Of a stretch of DNA of 64,000 nt, positions 34,741 through 44,180 are shown piece by piece; the stretch's first letter is position 1; each line of letters begins with the position of its first letter. The notes beneath the pieces were generated by a model. That model ran no database searches, had not been told where the DNA came from, and saw only the letters and a program-made list of their open reading frames with translations. Location of the stretch: positions 50,398 through 114,397 of the forward strand of contig JBJFCD010000199.1 of the NCBI GenBank assembly GCA_051888795.1. The letters run 5' to 3'. Origin of the DNA: MD308 sp051888795. GTDB taxonomy: Bacteria > Bacillota > Clostridia > Lachnospirales > Lachnospiraceae. Position numbers and translations under genes: made by a program.

Positions 34741-35421
34741 ATGGAACAATATAAACAGGAATTTATTGAATTTATGGTTGAGAGTGATGTGCTCAAGTTT
34801 GGAGAATTTACATTAAAAAGTGGAAGAAAATCTCCGTTTTTTATGAATGCAGGTGCTTATGTGACAGGATCACAGCTTAAGAGACTGGGAGAATATTATG
34901 CAAAAGCAATTCATGATACTTATGGTCTTGAATTCGATGTTCTCTTCGGACCTGCATATAAAGGGATCCCGTTAGCAGTTGTGACTGCTATGGCGTTTAG
35001 CGAACTGTATGGAAAAGAAGTCCGTTATTGTTCTGACCGCAAAGAGGAAAAAGATCACGGAGCCGATAAAGGAAGCTTTTTAGGAAGTAAATTAAAAGAC
35101 GGAGATCGAGTAATCATGATTGAGGATGTGACAACTTCCGGAAAATCTATGGAAGAAACAGTCCCGAAAGTAAAGGGCGCAGCAGATGTAGAGATTAAAG
35201 GCCTCATGGTATCACTCAACCGTATGGAAGTAGGAAAAGGCGGCGAAAAGTGTGCGCTGGATGAGGTTAAGGAATTATATGGCTTTGAGACAAGCGCAAT
35301 CGTAACAATGGAAGAAGTTGTAGAACATTTGTATAATAAGCCATGTGCAGGGAAAATTGTTATTGATGATACATTAAAATCAGCTATTGATGCATATTAT
35401 GAACAGTATGGCGCGAAATAG
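34741..35421 (+). CDS. pyrE: Orotate phosphoribosyltransferase
   Basis: 226 residues. The PRPP-binding motif is VIMIEDVTTSGKSMEE, and GPAYKGIPLAV and the flexible loop RKEEKDHG are conserved. It makes OMP from orotate, the step before PyrF. It has its own promoter and stands 13 kb from the other pyr genes. GGAGG precedes the ATG. Confidence 0.96.
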   Translation: MEQYKQEFIEFMVESDVLKFGEFTLKSGRKSPFFMNAGAYVTGSQLKRLGEYYAKAIHDTYGLEFDVLFGPAYKGIPLAVVTAMAFSELYGKEVRYCSDRKEEKDHGADKGSFLGSKLKDGDRVIMIEDVTTSGKSMEETVPKVKGAADVEIKGLMVSLNRMEVGKGGEKCALDEVKELYGFETSAIVTMEEVVEHLYNKPCAGKIVIDDTLKSAIDAYYEQYGAK

Positions 35422-35448
35422 TACAACTGTCTTGTAGGAGGAATGCAT

Positions 35449-35601
35449 ATGAACGAAAAAGCATATAAAACAATGCATATAACAGGAGCAGCCAGTGTGG
35501 CAATAGGTATTGTGACTCTTGTAGTAGGGACAGCAGTAGGGATTATTGCCATAGTTAGTGGAGCAAAATTGTTAAAAGACAAGAAAGGGCTGACATTTTA
35601 G
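35449..35601 (+). CDS. 50-residue single-span membrane protein
   Basis: The ATG at 35449 follows GGAGG (35438-35442) by 6 nt; an ATG at 35443 would sit on the site. The reading frame gives MNEKAYKTMHITGAASVAIG, then a hydrophobic stretch of about 24 residues (GIVTLVVGTAVGIIAIVSGA) and a basic tail (KLLKDKKGLTF). It has a good ribosome site, is cotranscribed with pyrE and the VanZ-like gene, and is shorter than usual annotation cut-offs. Function unknown. Confidence 0.75.
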   Translation: MNEKAYKTMHITGAASVAIGIVTLVVGTAVGIIAIVSGAKLLKDKKGLTF

Positions 35602-35625
35602 GCCGGAAAAGGGGAGCTGTATTTT

Positions 35626-36114
35626 TTGAGTATAAGGGATAAAAAAATTATCCGAATGATCGGTAAAGTCCTGTTTGTACTCTATATTGCATTTATTATA
35701 TATTTTCTTATTTTTTCCGATTGGTATGGACGAACCGGTGTGAGACAGGAATACCATTATAATCTGGTGTTATTCAGGGAGATAAAAAGATTCTGGCGGT
35801 ACAGGAACCAGCTGGGATTATTTGCTATGTTTACGAATCTGTTTGGAAATGTTCTCATTTTTATGCCATTGGGTTTTTTTATGCCCATGGCAAGTAAACA
35901 CCGGAATTTCTTTACAACGCTGTTTTACAGTTTTGGTCTGAGCCTGGGAGTTGAAGTGTTTCAGCTGGTTTCAAAAGTAGGGAGCTTTGATGTTGATGAC
36001 CTGCTGTTAAATACAATAGGCGGGATAGCAGGATATATTTTATATGTGATGTGTTGTGCAATAAGGAGAAAATATGTTTATAAAAAGAAAAGGAAAGATG
36101 ACGGAAGAAGATAG
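35626..36114 (+). CDS. VanZ-like membrane protein
   Basis: 162 residues, four transmembrane segments. The VanZ pattern NLFGNVLIFMPLGFF, EVFQLVSKVGSFDVDDLLLNTIGGIAGY is clear. The start is probably a TTG codon at 35626 after GGGGAG. VanZ-like proteins are membrane factors linked to teicoplanin or lipoglycopeptide tolerance in some hosts, but most are of unknown role. It overlaps the next gene. Confidence 0.88.
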   Translation: MSIRDKKIIRMIGKVLFVLYIAFIIYFLIFSDWYGRTGVRQEYHYNLVLFREIKRFWRYRNQLGLFAMFTNLFGNVLIFMPLGFFMPMASKHRNFFTTLFYSFGLSLGVEVFQLVSKVGSFDVDDLLLNTIGGIAGYILYVMCCAIRRKYVYKKKRKDDGRR

Positions 36115-36472
36115 AGCCAGAGAACTTGCTAAAAAGCGCGAGAAGCAGAGAAAAAAGATGATACGTACAAGATATGGCCAGAAGCAGAAAAGGCATGCCA
36201 AAAAAGGTGTGCAGTCCTGTTTTCTGGCTGCTTTGGGGTGTATACTCCTGACTGCTATGATCGTGCTTTCTTTCCGCTCAAGAGGAGATGTCGGTATTTT
36301 GACAGGGCTGGCAGCACTGATAACACTCATAGTTGCGTGGAGAGGGCTTGATTATGCGGTTCGAGGGTTCAGAGAAAGAGATAAAAATTACATAACATGT
36401 AAAGTAGGCGCATGCTTTAATGGGCTTCTTTTACTGTTTATGTGTGGAATATTTGTCAGGGGGTTGTTTTAA
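36074..36472 (+). CDS. Small membrane protein, DUF6142-like
   Basis: 132 residues. A very basic N-terminal 45 residues (KKREKQRKKMIRTRYGQKQKR) precede three hydrophobic segments. It resembles the Clostridia family DUF6142 by layout. It overlaps the VanZ gene by 41 nt and ends directly at the aminopeptidase start. Function unknown. Confidence 0.65.
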   Translation: MFIKRKGKMTEEDRARELAKKREKQRKKMIRTRYGQKQKRHAKKGVQSCFLAALGCILLTAMIVLSFRSRGDVGILTGLAALITLIVAWRGLDYAVRGFRERDKNYITCKVGACFNGLLLLFMCGIFVRGLF

Positions 36473-38521
36473 ATGATAAAAGAAAGATATGAACTTGCAA
36501 TCGGCCGGGTTCGGGAGATTTTGACGGAGCAGACAGTAGATGTACAGTTTCGTGATTATTTCCGGAAGATGGCTGATTTTGTCATTATGATTGATGAATT
36601 AAAAGAAAGCCTGGAAGACGGTTCTTATCAGGCTTCTGAGATTTCAAAACTGGAAAGCTGGAATGAAAGATTATACTATGATATTCTTCCGGCACAATAT
36701 GAAAAAAGTTACGCGAATCCTTCCTATGCTGTTTCAAGCCTGGGAGAGGATTACGGCGCAATCTTAAGTTTCCTGTATGCAGAGCTTCGGGGAGCAATAC
36801 CTTACACATTTGAAAAGAAAACAGAATATCTGGATATTCTGTGGGAACTTCTGATTGAAGTGTATAACCGGTTTGAAGAAGAACCGCATCCGGATGTGAA
36901 AAGTGTGAAAGACATTATCTACTGGTATGCCAGCGATTACTGTGATGTGTTTGTTGCGGATCATATCAAAGAGCAGATTTTGCCGGAGGGATCATTGGCA
37001 GCAGATATTATTATGAACAGTAACCTCACTGATCTCAGATATCTGTATCAGTTTGGAGAATATGTCAGTGATAACGAGAGAAAAAGTGCCGAATACATCC
37101 TAAGCCTCCCGGAAGAGAAGGTTCAGCAGATGGCGGATGTGTATACAGAAGGCTATCGGATCGGTTTTATCAATACCGGAAAGGATCTGTCGAAGAAATC
37201 TTCGGTAGACATAAGATATGTTCTTGGTTTTGAGCGTGTGGTGAAAAAGGCAATTGAGAATTTCAAAAAGATGGGATTAGAGCCTGTGATCTACCGCTCA
37301 CCTGTCGGTGTGCTTACAAAGCGGCCGCAAAGAAAGACCGGATATTTCGGAGCGGTTGCAAATCCGCAGTATGAATATGATCACAGAAATGATCAGGCTC
37401 TGTTCCTGGATAAGAAATTTATAGAGCGAAAGCTTGAAGTGATCCATACAACATTCGAAAATTATAAAGAGGCGGCTGCAAAATTTGCGGGACCGGCTTG
37501 TATGGATGTGTTCGGGGAAAAACCTTTTGCGCCGAAACAGAAAGAAGAAGTTATCAAACTTACAGAGAAGCAGGAAGAACTGGCACTTAAGTTTGACAGC
37601 CGTCAGAGCCAGCTTACCAATGAATACATTCCGGGTGACGAGAGAAGCTTTACGATGATTGCTTATCCGGTTCCGGAGATCGGGGAAAAATATCCGGAGA
37701 TTTTTGATGAGATCATAAAGATCAATACACTTGACGCAAAAGTGTATGAAAAGGTACAGCAGACACTGATCGAAGCTTTGGATCAGGGAAAATATGTTCA
37801 TATTCTGGGAGGAAACGGAAACCGGACAGATCTGTACGTCCGGCTTTATGAACTGAAAGATCCGGATAAAGAGACAATTTTTGAAAATTGTGTTGCAGAT
37901 GTAAATATTCCGGTCGGTGAGGTGTTTACATCACCGGTTCTGGAAGGTACGAATGGTACTTTACATGTCAGCAAAGTATTTTTGCATGACTTGCAGTATA
38001 AAGATCTTGAGATTCAGTTCTCAAATGGCATGATCTCGGATTATAATTGTAAAAATTTTGACCGGGAAATGGAAAATAAAGAATATATCCATGACAATCT
38101 CCTTCGCAAACATCCGACCCTTCCGCTGGGAGAGTTTGCAATCGGGACAAATACTACAGCTTATGTTGCTGCGAAAAAATATGGAATTGAGGATAAACTT
38201 CCTATATTGATTGCCGAAAAGATGGGACCTCACTTTGCAGTGGGAGATACCTGTTATAGCTGGTGTGAAGATGTCAAAGTATATAATCCGAACGGAAAAG
38301 AAATCGTTGCGAGAGACAATTCTGTATCAATTTTGAGAAAAGAGGATGCTTCGAAAGCATATTTCCAATGCCATACAGATATCACCATTCCATATGAGGA
38401 ATTAAAAAGTATTGTAGTGATCAAGGAAAACGGAGATGAAATCCTTCTTCTTGAAAATGGAAAATTTGTACTTCCGGGTACAGAGATTTTAAATGAACCG
38501 TTGAAAAATACTGATAAATAA
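36473..38521 (+). CDS. M29-type aminopeptidase, long form
   Basis: 682 residues, longer than classical M29 enzymes (about 410). The N-terminal 280 residues have no recognised domain. The C-terminal part has the M29 metal-site motifs: LGEFAIGTNTTAYVAA, IAEKMGPHFAVGDTCYSW and a final CHTDITIP. A cytoplasmic metallo-aminopeptidase is expected. It abuts the upstream gene (ATG at 36473), so it is probably translationally coupled. Confidence 0.85.
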   Translation: MIKERYELAIGRVREILTEQTVDVQFRDYFRKMADFVIMIDELKESLEDGSYQASEISKLESWNERLYYDILPAQYEKSYANPSYAVSSLGEDYGAILSFLYAELRGAIPYTFEKKTEYLDILWELLIEVYNRFEEEPHPDVKSVKDIIYWYASDYCDVFVADHIKEQILPEGSLAADIIMNSNLTDLRYLYQFGEYVSDNERKSAEYILSLPEEKVQQMADVYTEGYRIGFINTGKDLSKKSSVDIRYVLGFERVVKKAIENFKKMGLEPVIYRSPVGVLTKRPQRKTGYFGAVANPQYEYDHRNDQALFLDKKFIERKLEVIHTTFENYKEAAAKFAGPACMDVFGEKPFAPKQKEEVIKLTEKQEELALKFDSRQSQLTNEYIPGDERSFTMIAYPVPEIGEKYPEIFDEIIKINTLDAKVYEKVQQTLIEALDQGKYVHILGGNGNRTDLYVRLYELKDPDKETIFENCVADVNIPVGEVFTSPVLEGTNGTLHVSKVFLHDLQYKDLEIQFSNGMISDYNCKNFDREMENKEYIHDNLLRKHPTLPLGEFAIGTNTTAYVAAKKYGIEDKLPILIAEKMGPHFAVGDTCYSWCEDVKVYNPNGKEIVARDNSVSILRKEDASKAYFQCHTDITIPYEELKSIVVIKENGDEILLLENGKFVLPGTEILNEPLKNTDK

Positions 38522-38591
38522 GGTATTATGGGCGCATAGAAGAAATGAATAGGAAGCCATAGGATATATGAAACATGAAAGGATGAAGATT

Positions 38592-39104
38592 ATGCCAAAA
38601 GTAGGAATTATTATGGGCAGTGATTCAGACCTTAAGGTTATGAGTAAAGCTGCCGCTACGCTGGAAGAATTTGGAATTGATTATGAGATGACAATTATAT
38701 CGGCACATCGTGAGCCGGATGAACTTATCGCATGGACACGCGGTGCTGAAGACAGAGGAGTGAAAGTGATCATTGCAGGAGCCGGAATGGCAGCAGCTCT
38801 GCCGGGAATGTGTGCGGCTTTATTTGCGCTTCCGGTTATCGGTGTTCCGCTTTCGGGAAAGAATTTGGACGGAATGGATGCAGTATTTTCTATTATGCAG
38901 ATGCCTCCGGGAGTTCCGGTCGCAACAGTGGCAATTGACGGCGCAAAAAATGCAGCAATTTTGGCAGCGAAGATACTTGCAGCTTCTGATACAGAGATAT
39001 TGGATAAATTGAAAGCATACTCAAAAGAAATGAAGGAGACTGTTGAGGCTAAGGCAGCAAAGCTTGATGAGATTGGATATGAGGCTTATCTTGCTCAGAA
39101 ATAA
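38592..39104 (+). CDS. purE: N5-carboxyaminoimidazole ribonucleotide mutase
   Basis: 170 residues. The N-terminal motif MGSDSDLKVM and ISAHREPD (catalytic His) are the PurE signature, and MPPGVPVATVAIDGAKNAAILA is the conserved core. The ATG at 38592 has AAAGG 9 nt upstream; earlier in-frame ATGs (38568, 38583) are less well placed. No PurK is seen in the window, so it may be of class II (using CO2 directly) or PurK may lie elsewhere. First of purE-purM-purN-purD. Confidence 0.95.
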   Translation: MPKVGIIMGSDSDLKVMSKAAATLEEFGIDYEMTIISAHREPDELIAWTRGAEDRGVKVIIAGAGMAAALPGMCAALFALPVIGVPLSGKNLDGMDAVFSIMQMPPGVPVATVAIDGAKNAAILAAKILAASDTEILDKLKAYSKEMKETVEAKAAKLDEIGYEAYLAQK

Positions 39105-39155
39105 GTAATATATTTCTTTAATTATAAGTAAAAATAAAATACAAGGAGAACTATT

Positions 39156-40181
39156 ATGGATTACAAGAACGCAGGCGTTGATATTGAAGCAGGGTATAAG
39201 TCAGTAGAACTGATGAAGAAACATGTAAAAGAGACAATGAGACCGGAAGTATTGGGAGGACTTGGCGGATTCGCAGGTGCTTTTGATCTGAGCGGTATCA
39301 AAAATATGGAAGAGCCGATCCTGTTATCCGGAACAGACGGATGCGGAACAAAGGTGAAACTTGCATTTGTAATGGACAAGCATGATACAATTGGTATTGA
39401 CGCAGTTGCAATGTGTGTGAATGATATTGCATGTTCCGGCGGTGAGCCGTTATTCTTCCTGGATTATATTGCATGCGGAAAGAATTATCCGGAAAAGATT
39501 GCAACAATCGTAAGCGGTGTCGCAGAAGGATGCAAACAGTCTGAATGTGCGCTGGTAGGAGGAGAGACAGCAGAACATCCGGGACTTATGCCGGTGGATG
39601 AATATGATCTTGCCGGATTTGCAGTAGGTGTTGTTGATAAAAAAGATTTTATCAACGGTGAAAATATTAAACCGGGTGATGTCCTTGTAGGAATGGCATC
39701 CAGCGGAGTACACAGCAATGGTTTCTCTCTTGTACGTAAAGTATTTGAGATGACAAAGGAATCTCTGGATACATATTATGATGAGCTTGGAAAGACCTTA
39801 GGAGAGGCGCTTATCGCTCCGACGAAGATTTATGTAAAAGCTCTGAAGAGTATTAAAAACAGCGGAGTGACAATTAAAGGCTGCAGCCATATCACAGGTG
39901 GTGGCTTCTATGAGAATATTCCAAGAATGCTTCCTGACGGTGTGCGCGCCGTTGTAAAAAAAGACAGTTATGAAGTTCCGGCTATCTTTAAGCTTTTGGC
40001 AAAGACCGGAGATATCGAAGAACAGATGATGTACAATACATTTAATATGGGACTCGGAATGGTTCTTGCACTTGATCCGGCAGATGTTGACAAGGCAATT
40101 GAGGCAATTAAGGCAGCAGGTGAAGAGGCTTATGTAGTTGGTCATGTTGAAGCGGGCGAAAAAGGAGTTACATTATGTTAA
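39156..40181 (+). CDS. purM: Phosphoribosylformylglycinamidine cyclo-ligase
   Basis: 341 residues, AIR synthetase. ATP-grip motifs LLSGTDGCGTKVKLA, CVNDIACSGGEPLFFLDYIA and VGGETAEHPG are present. It forms the imidazole ring. It overlaps purN by 7 nt. Confidence 0.97.
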   Translation: MDYKNAGVDIEAGYKSVELMKKHVKETMRPEVLGGLGGFAGAFDLSGIKNMEEPILLSGTDGCGTKVKLAFVMDKHDTIGIDAVAMCVNDIACSGGEPLFFLDYIACGKNYPEKIATIVSGVAEGCKQSECALVGGETAEHPGLMPVDEYDLAGFAVGVVDKKDFINGENIKPGDVLVGMASSGVHSNGFSLVRKVFEMTKESLDTYYDELGKTLGEALIAPTKIYVKALKSIKNSGVTIKGCSHITGGGFYENIPRMLPDGVRAVVKKDSYEVPAIFKLLAKTGDIEEQMMYNTFNMGLGMVLALDPADVDKAIEAIKAAGEEAYVVGHVEAGEKGVTLC

Positions 40182-40801
40182 ATATAGTGGTACTTGTGTC
40201 CGGCGGCGGAACAAATCTTCAGGCAATCATTGATGCGGTGGAATCCGGAGATATTACAAATACAAGGATCACAGGAGTCATAAGCAACAATCAGAATGCC
40301 TATGCGCTTGAAAGGGCAAAGAAACATGGGATAGAGGCGGCCTGCATTTCTCCGAAGCAGTTTGAGACAAGAGCAGAGTTTAATGAAAAGTTTCTGGAAG
40401 CAGTAGATGAGATGAATCCTGATCTCATTGTGCTGGCAGGTTTTCTTGTAGTGATCCCTCCGGAGATGATAAAAAAATATACGAATCGTATTATCAATAT
40501 TCATCCGTCTCTGATCCCGTCATTTTGTGGGAAAGGATTTTACGGGCTGAAAGTACATGAGGCGGCACTTGCGCGAGGAGTAAAGGTCGTAGGCGCAACT
40601 GTGCATTTTGTAGATGAGGGAACGGATACCGGACCGATCATCCTTCAGAAAGCTGTTGAGGTAAGACAGGGTGATACACCGGAAGTATTGCAGAGACGCG
40701 TGATGGAACAGGCAGAGTGGAAGATACTCCCTCATGCGATAGATCTGATTGCGAATAACAGAGTAGAAATTGTAGATGGAAAGGTAACGATTCTTGAATA
40801 A
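40175..40801 (+). CDS. purN: Phosphoribosylglycinamide formyltransferase
   Basis: 208 residues, 10-formyl-THF dependent. It shows VLVSGGGTNLQAIID, the catalytic region NIHPSLIPSF and HFVDEGTDTGPII. It formylates GAR. It ends 9 nt before purD. Confidence 0.96.
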   Translation: MLNIVVLVSGGGTNLQAIIDAVESGDITNTRITGVISNNQNAYALERAKKHGIEAACISPKQFETRAEFNEKFLEAVDEMNPDLIVLAGFLVVIPPEMIKKYTNRIINIHPSLIPSFCGKGFYGLKVHEAALARGVKVVGATVHFVDEGTDTGPIILQKAVEVRQGDTPEVLQRRVMEQAEWKILPHAIDLIANNRVEIVDGKVTILE

Positions 40802-40810
40802 GGAGGGCAT

Positions 40811-42082
40811 ATGAAAGTATTAATTGTTGGAAGCGGCGGAAGAGAACATGCAATTGCATACAGTGTGGCAAAAAGCGATAAGGTAGATAAGATTTACTGT
40901 ACACCAGGTAATGCAGGAATTTCAGAATATGCAGAGTGTGAACCGATCGGAGCGATGGAGTTCGAAAAAATTGTTGCATTTGCGAAAGAAAAAGAAATTG
41001 ATCTTGTAATTGTAGGAATGGATGACCCGCTGGTGGGCGGTCTTGTTGATGAGCTGGAGGCAGCAGGTATCCGTACATTTGGGCCAAGAAAGAATGCAGC
41101 AATTCTGGAAGGCTCTAAAGCATTTTCAAAAGATCTTATGAAAAAATATAATATCCCGACGGCAGCTTATGAGAATTTCACAGACCCGGATAAGGCAATT
41201 CAATATTTAAAGACTGCTAAATTTCCAATCGTACTTAAGGCTGACGGACTTGCTCTCGGAAAAGGTGTATTGATCTGTAACAATCTCGAAGAAGCTGAGG
41301 ACGGCGTTAAGACAATTATGTTGGACAAGAAATTCGGTGCGGCCGGAAACGAGATGGTAATCGAAGAATTCATGACAGGACGGGAAGTGTCCGTACTTTC
41401 ATTCGTTGACGGAAATACAATCAAAACGATGACTTCTGCGCAGGATCACAAACGTGCGGGAGATGGAGACACAGGACTTAATACAGGCGGTATGGGCACA
41501 TTTTCCCCAAGTCCGTTCTACACAAAGGAGGTAGAAGAGTTCTGCAACAAATATATTTATCAGGCAACTGTAGATGCCATGAAAGCAGAGGGAAGACCGT
41601 TTAAGGGCGTTATATTCTTCGGACTTATGCTCACAGAGGATGGACCTAAGGTACTGGAATACAATGCGAGATTCGGAGATCCGGAGACACAGGTTGTTCT
41701 TCCGAGAATGAAGACAGATATTATTGATGTAGTAGAGGCCTGCATTGATGGTACTTTAGATCAGATAGACCTCCAGTTTGAAGATAATGCGGCAGTCTGC
41801 GTTGTGCTTGCAAGTGAAGGATATCCGGTTTCCTATGAAAAGGGACTTCCGATTACAGGACTTGATGAGTTCAAAAAACATGAAGGGTATTACTGTTTCC
41901 ATGCAGGAACAAAATTTGCAGATGGAAAGATCGTCACAAACGGAGGACGTGTACTTGGCATTACGGCAAAAGGAAAAAATCTGAAAGAGGCAAGAGCGAA
42001 TGCTTATGCTGCAACTGAGTGGGTACAGTTTGATAATAAATATATGAGACATGATATCGGAAAAGCGATAGATGAAGCATAA
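40811..42082 (+). CDS. purD: Phosphoribosylamine-glycine ligase
   Basis: 423 residues, an ATP-grasp enzyme. It shows VLIVGSGGREHAIA, LKADGLALGKGVLIC, GGMGTFSPSPFY and EYNARFGDPETQVVLPRM. It makes GAR from phosphoribosylamine and glycine. AGGAGG lies before the ATG. It is followed by a bidirectional terminator. Confidence 0.97.
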   Translation: MKVLIVGSGGREHAIAYSVAKSDKVDKIYCTPGNAGISEYAECEPIGAMEFEKIVAFAKEKEIDLVIVGMDDPLVGGLVDELEAAGIRTFGPRKNAAILEGSKAFSKDLMKKYNIPTAAYENFTDPDKAIQYLKTAKFPIVLKADGLALGKGVLICNNLEEAEDGVKTIMLDKKFGAAGNEMVIEEFMTGREVSVLSFVDGNTIKTMTSAQDHKRAGDGDTGLNTGGMGTFSPSPFYTKEVEEFCNKYIYQATVDAMKAEGRPFKGVIFFGLMLTEDGPKVLEYNARFGDPETQVVLPRMKTDIIDVVEACIDGTLDQIDLQFEDNAAVCVVLASEGYPVSYEKGLPITGLDEFKKHEGYYCFHAGTKFADGKIVTNGGRVLGITAKGKNLKEARANAYAATEWVQFDNKYMRHDIGKAIDEA

Positions 42083-42110
42083 TTGCGAATTATTAATTAT
42101 TAATAATAGA

Positions 42111-42144
42111 AAAGGACAAGTTCAATAGAACTTGTCCTTTTTTT
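42111..42144. terminator. Terminator between purD and the XRE regulator (bidirectional)
   Basis: A perfect 13-bp stem (42111-42123 with 42128-42140) has a 4-nt loop, with T-run on the right and A-rich sequence on the left. Confidence 0.93.
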
Positions 42145-42169
42145 GTGCCAAGCAAGTTATGAATGATTT

Positions 42170-42493
42170 TTAACTTTTGTTTTTCAGTTCTTTAATAAGA
42201 TAATAGATACAGGCCAGTTGTTCTGCTTTTAATGATCTTAAATCTGATGTCACCGATGTAAGATTAACGTAATCTATAGTAGGTCTGTCGGCATCGGAAA
42301 AAAATTCTGCAGGTGTAATATCAAAATACTCACATATGTTGAAAAAAACTGGCAAGGAAGGCAGGGCCTGTCGGTTTTCAATGTGGTTAATATATCCGGC
42401 GTTCTGTCCGAGAGAGAGGCTCATGTCACGTGCGGATACTCCTTTTTGAATTCGTAGTTCTGATAATCTTTTGCAAAATTCCTCTTCGTACAA
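42170..42493 (-). CDS. XRE-family transcriptional regulator
   Basis: 107 residues. The HTH is at about 10-62 (KGVSARDMSLSLGQNAGYINHIENRQALPSL), followed by a tail with no recognised domain. It starts with TTG at 42493 after GAGGTG. It is divergent from the capsule operon across 170 nt that contains an inverted repeat over the capsule -35 box. It is probably a capsule repressor or an autoregulator. Confidence 0.88.
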   Translation of the reverse strand: MYEEEFCKRLSELRIQKGVSARDMSLSLGQNAGYINHIENRQALPSLPVFFNICEYFDITPAEFFSDADRPTIDYVNLTSVTSDLRSLKAEQLACIYYLIKELKNKS

Positions 42494-42560
42494 TTTATCA
42501 CCTCTTTATTTGTATCTCCTTCATTATATGTGAATAATGTGAAAAAATATGGCTTTTAAA

Positions 42561-42601
42561 AGCACATATAGTTGACAATGTGCTATTATAAGGCATATAA
42601 T
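42561..42601 (+). promoter_or_regulatory. Capsule operon promoter with overlapping inverted repeat
   Basis: TTGACA at 42572-42577 and TATAAT at 42596-42601 are perfect boxes with an 18-nt spacer. AGCACAT (42561-42567) and ATGTGCT (42578-42584) are exact inverted repeats flanking the -35. They are a likely operator for the divergent XRE protein. Confidence 0.75.
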
Positions 42602-42665
42602 GTTTTAAAATGTGATTTTATAACTGATACATGCAATATGAGTTGTGCTTTGTGGGAGGTAAGAG

Positions 42666-43388
42666 ATGGAAGGCTATATTGATATGCATTGTCACATATT
42701 GCCTGATGTAGATGATGGAGCAAAAAGTGTTGCTGAAATGGAAGCAATGTTGAGAATTGCGTATAGAGATGGGATTCGCTGTATTATAGCTACACCACAT
42801 TATCATCCACGTCGCGGAAAAGAGAGGCCGGAAGTCATACGAAGACGGGCAATTTTGTTGAGAGACAAAGCGCATGCAATCGATGAGAATTTTCGTATTT
42901 ATCTTGGAACGGAAATCTATTTTGGTCAGGATATTATCAAAAAAATTAAGGATAAGCATATTTTGACCATGAACCGAAGAAATTATGTGCTAATCGAATT
43001 TTCATATGGTGAAACATTTTCGTATATAAAGCAGAGCCTGCAGCAGATTCAGTTTAGTGGGTATGAAGTGATACTCGCACATGTTGAAAGGTATGACTGT
43101 ATTGTTGAAAATCTGGAATTTGCTGTGCAGTTATGGGAAATGGGCATACATCTGCAGGTGAATGCCGGAAGTATCTGTGGCGATAATGGTAAAAAGATTA
43201 AAAAGTTTGTAAAAAGTCTTATGAATGAAGATCTTGTTTTTTGTGTAGGAACAGACGCTCATGGTGCTAAAAAGAGAGCGCCTCATATGAGAAAAGCTGC
43301 AGAACATGTAAAGAAGGAATATGGAGAAGAATATGCAAGGAGGATATTTTTCAGTAATGCTATGAAGATGCTGAGAAAAATAAGATAA
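42666..43388 (+). CDS. CpsB/Wzh-type PHP-domain tyrosine phosphatase
   Basis: 240 residues. Metal-binding motifs DMHCHILPDVDDGAKS, TPHYHPRRG, LAHVERYD and GTDAHGAKKRAP are present. It dephosphorylates the tyrosine kinase encoded two genes on, controlling chain length and export. First gene of the capsule operon, with GGAGGT before the ATG. Confidence 0.93.
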   Translation: MEGYIDMHCHILPDVDDGAKSVAEMEAMLRIAYRDGIRCIIATPHYHPRRGKERPEVIRRRAILLRDKAHAIDENFRIYLGTEIYFGQDIIKKIKDKHILTMNRRNYVLIEFSYGETFSYIKQSLQQIQFSGYEVILAHVERYDCIVENLEFAVQLWEMGIHLQVNAGSICGDNGKKIKKFVKSLMNEDLVFCVGTDAHGAKKRAPHMRKAAEHVKKEYGEEYARRIFFSNAMKMLRKIR

Positions 43389-43389
43389 G

Positions 43390-44163
43390 ATGATTCAAGA
43401 TAGCAGAAGAAATCAAGATTTTGATAATGATGAAATTACAATAGATCTTACAGAACTGATCGCAGAATTGTGGTCAAAGTTCCATATCATACTACTCTCA
43501 GGCATTTTGCTTGCTCTAGTGGCTTTTGTCGGTACAAAGTTTCTCATTACTCCTATGTATACATCTGTGACAAAAGTATATGTGCTCTCAAAGCAGGATA
43601 GCAGTTCGGGAGTTACTTATAGTGATCTTCAGGTAGGGACACAGCTTACGAAAGATTATGTGGAACTTGTAAAAAGCAGACCTGTATTAGAGCAGGTGGT
43701 CGCTGTTCTGAATTTGGACATGGAGACAGATGAACTGGCGAATATGATCACTGCCGAGACACAGACGGATACACGTATCATTACGATAAAAATTGAAAAT
43801 GAGGATCCTAAAAGAGCAAAAGAGATTGCAGATGCAGTCAGAGAAGCTGTCAGTATTCAGATTAAGGATGTTATGGATGCGGATTCTGTCAATACGGTTG
43901 AGGATGGAAGCCTTCCAAAAGCCCCATCTTCTCCAAATGTGATGAAGAATATTATACTTGGAGGAATGTTGGGAGTCTTGCTTGCGGCCGGAATCATCAT
44001 TGTTCGTTTTATGATGAATGATACGATTAAGACTCCGGAGGATGTGGAGCGCTATCTGGGACTCAGTGTTCTTACGTCTGTACCTATCCAGGGGGGAAGT
44101 AAAAAATCTAATAAAAAGATTAAAAAGGCAGAGAAGAAAGCTTTGAAAGATTCAAGACGATAA
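43390..44163 (+). CDS. Wzz/CpsC-type chain-length and kinase-activator protein
   Basis: 257 residues. Two transmembrane helices (about 32-52 and 180-203) flank an extracellular Wzz domain. The C-terminus is basic and cytoplasmic (KKSNKKIKKAEKKALKDSRR). It activates the tyrosine kinase next to it. It starts one base after the phosphatase stop. Confidence 0.92.
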   Translation: MIQDSRRNQDFDNDEITIDLTELIAELWSKFHIILLSGILLALVAFVGTKFLITPMYTSVTKVYVLSKQDSSSGVTYSDLQVGTQLTKDYVELVKSRPVLEQVVAVLNLDMETDELANMITAETQTDTRIITIKIENEDPKRAKEIADAVREAVSIQIKDVMDADSVNTVEDGSLPKAPSSPNVMKNIILGGMLGVLLAAGIIIVRFMMNDTIKTPEDVERYLGLSVLTSVPIQGGSKKSNKKIKKAEKKALKDSRR

Positions 44164-44180
44164 AGCAGGAGGGAGATAAA

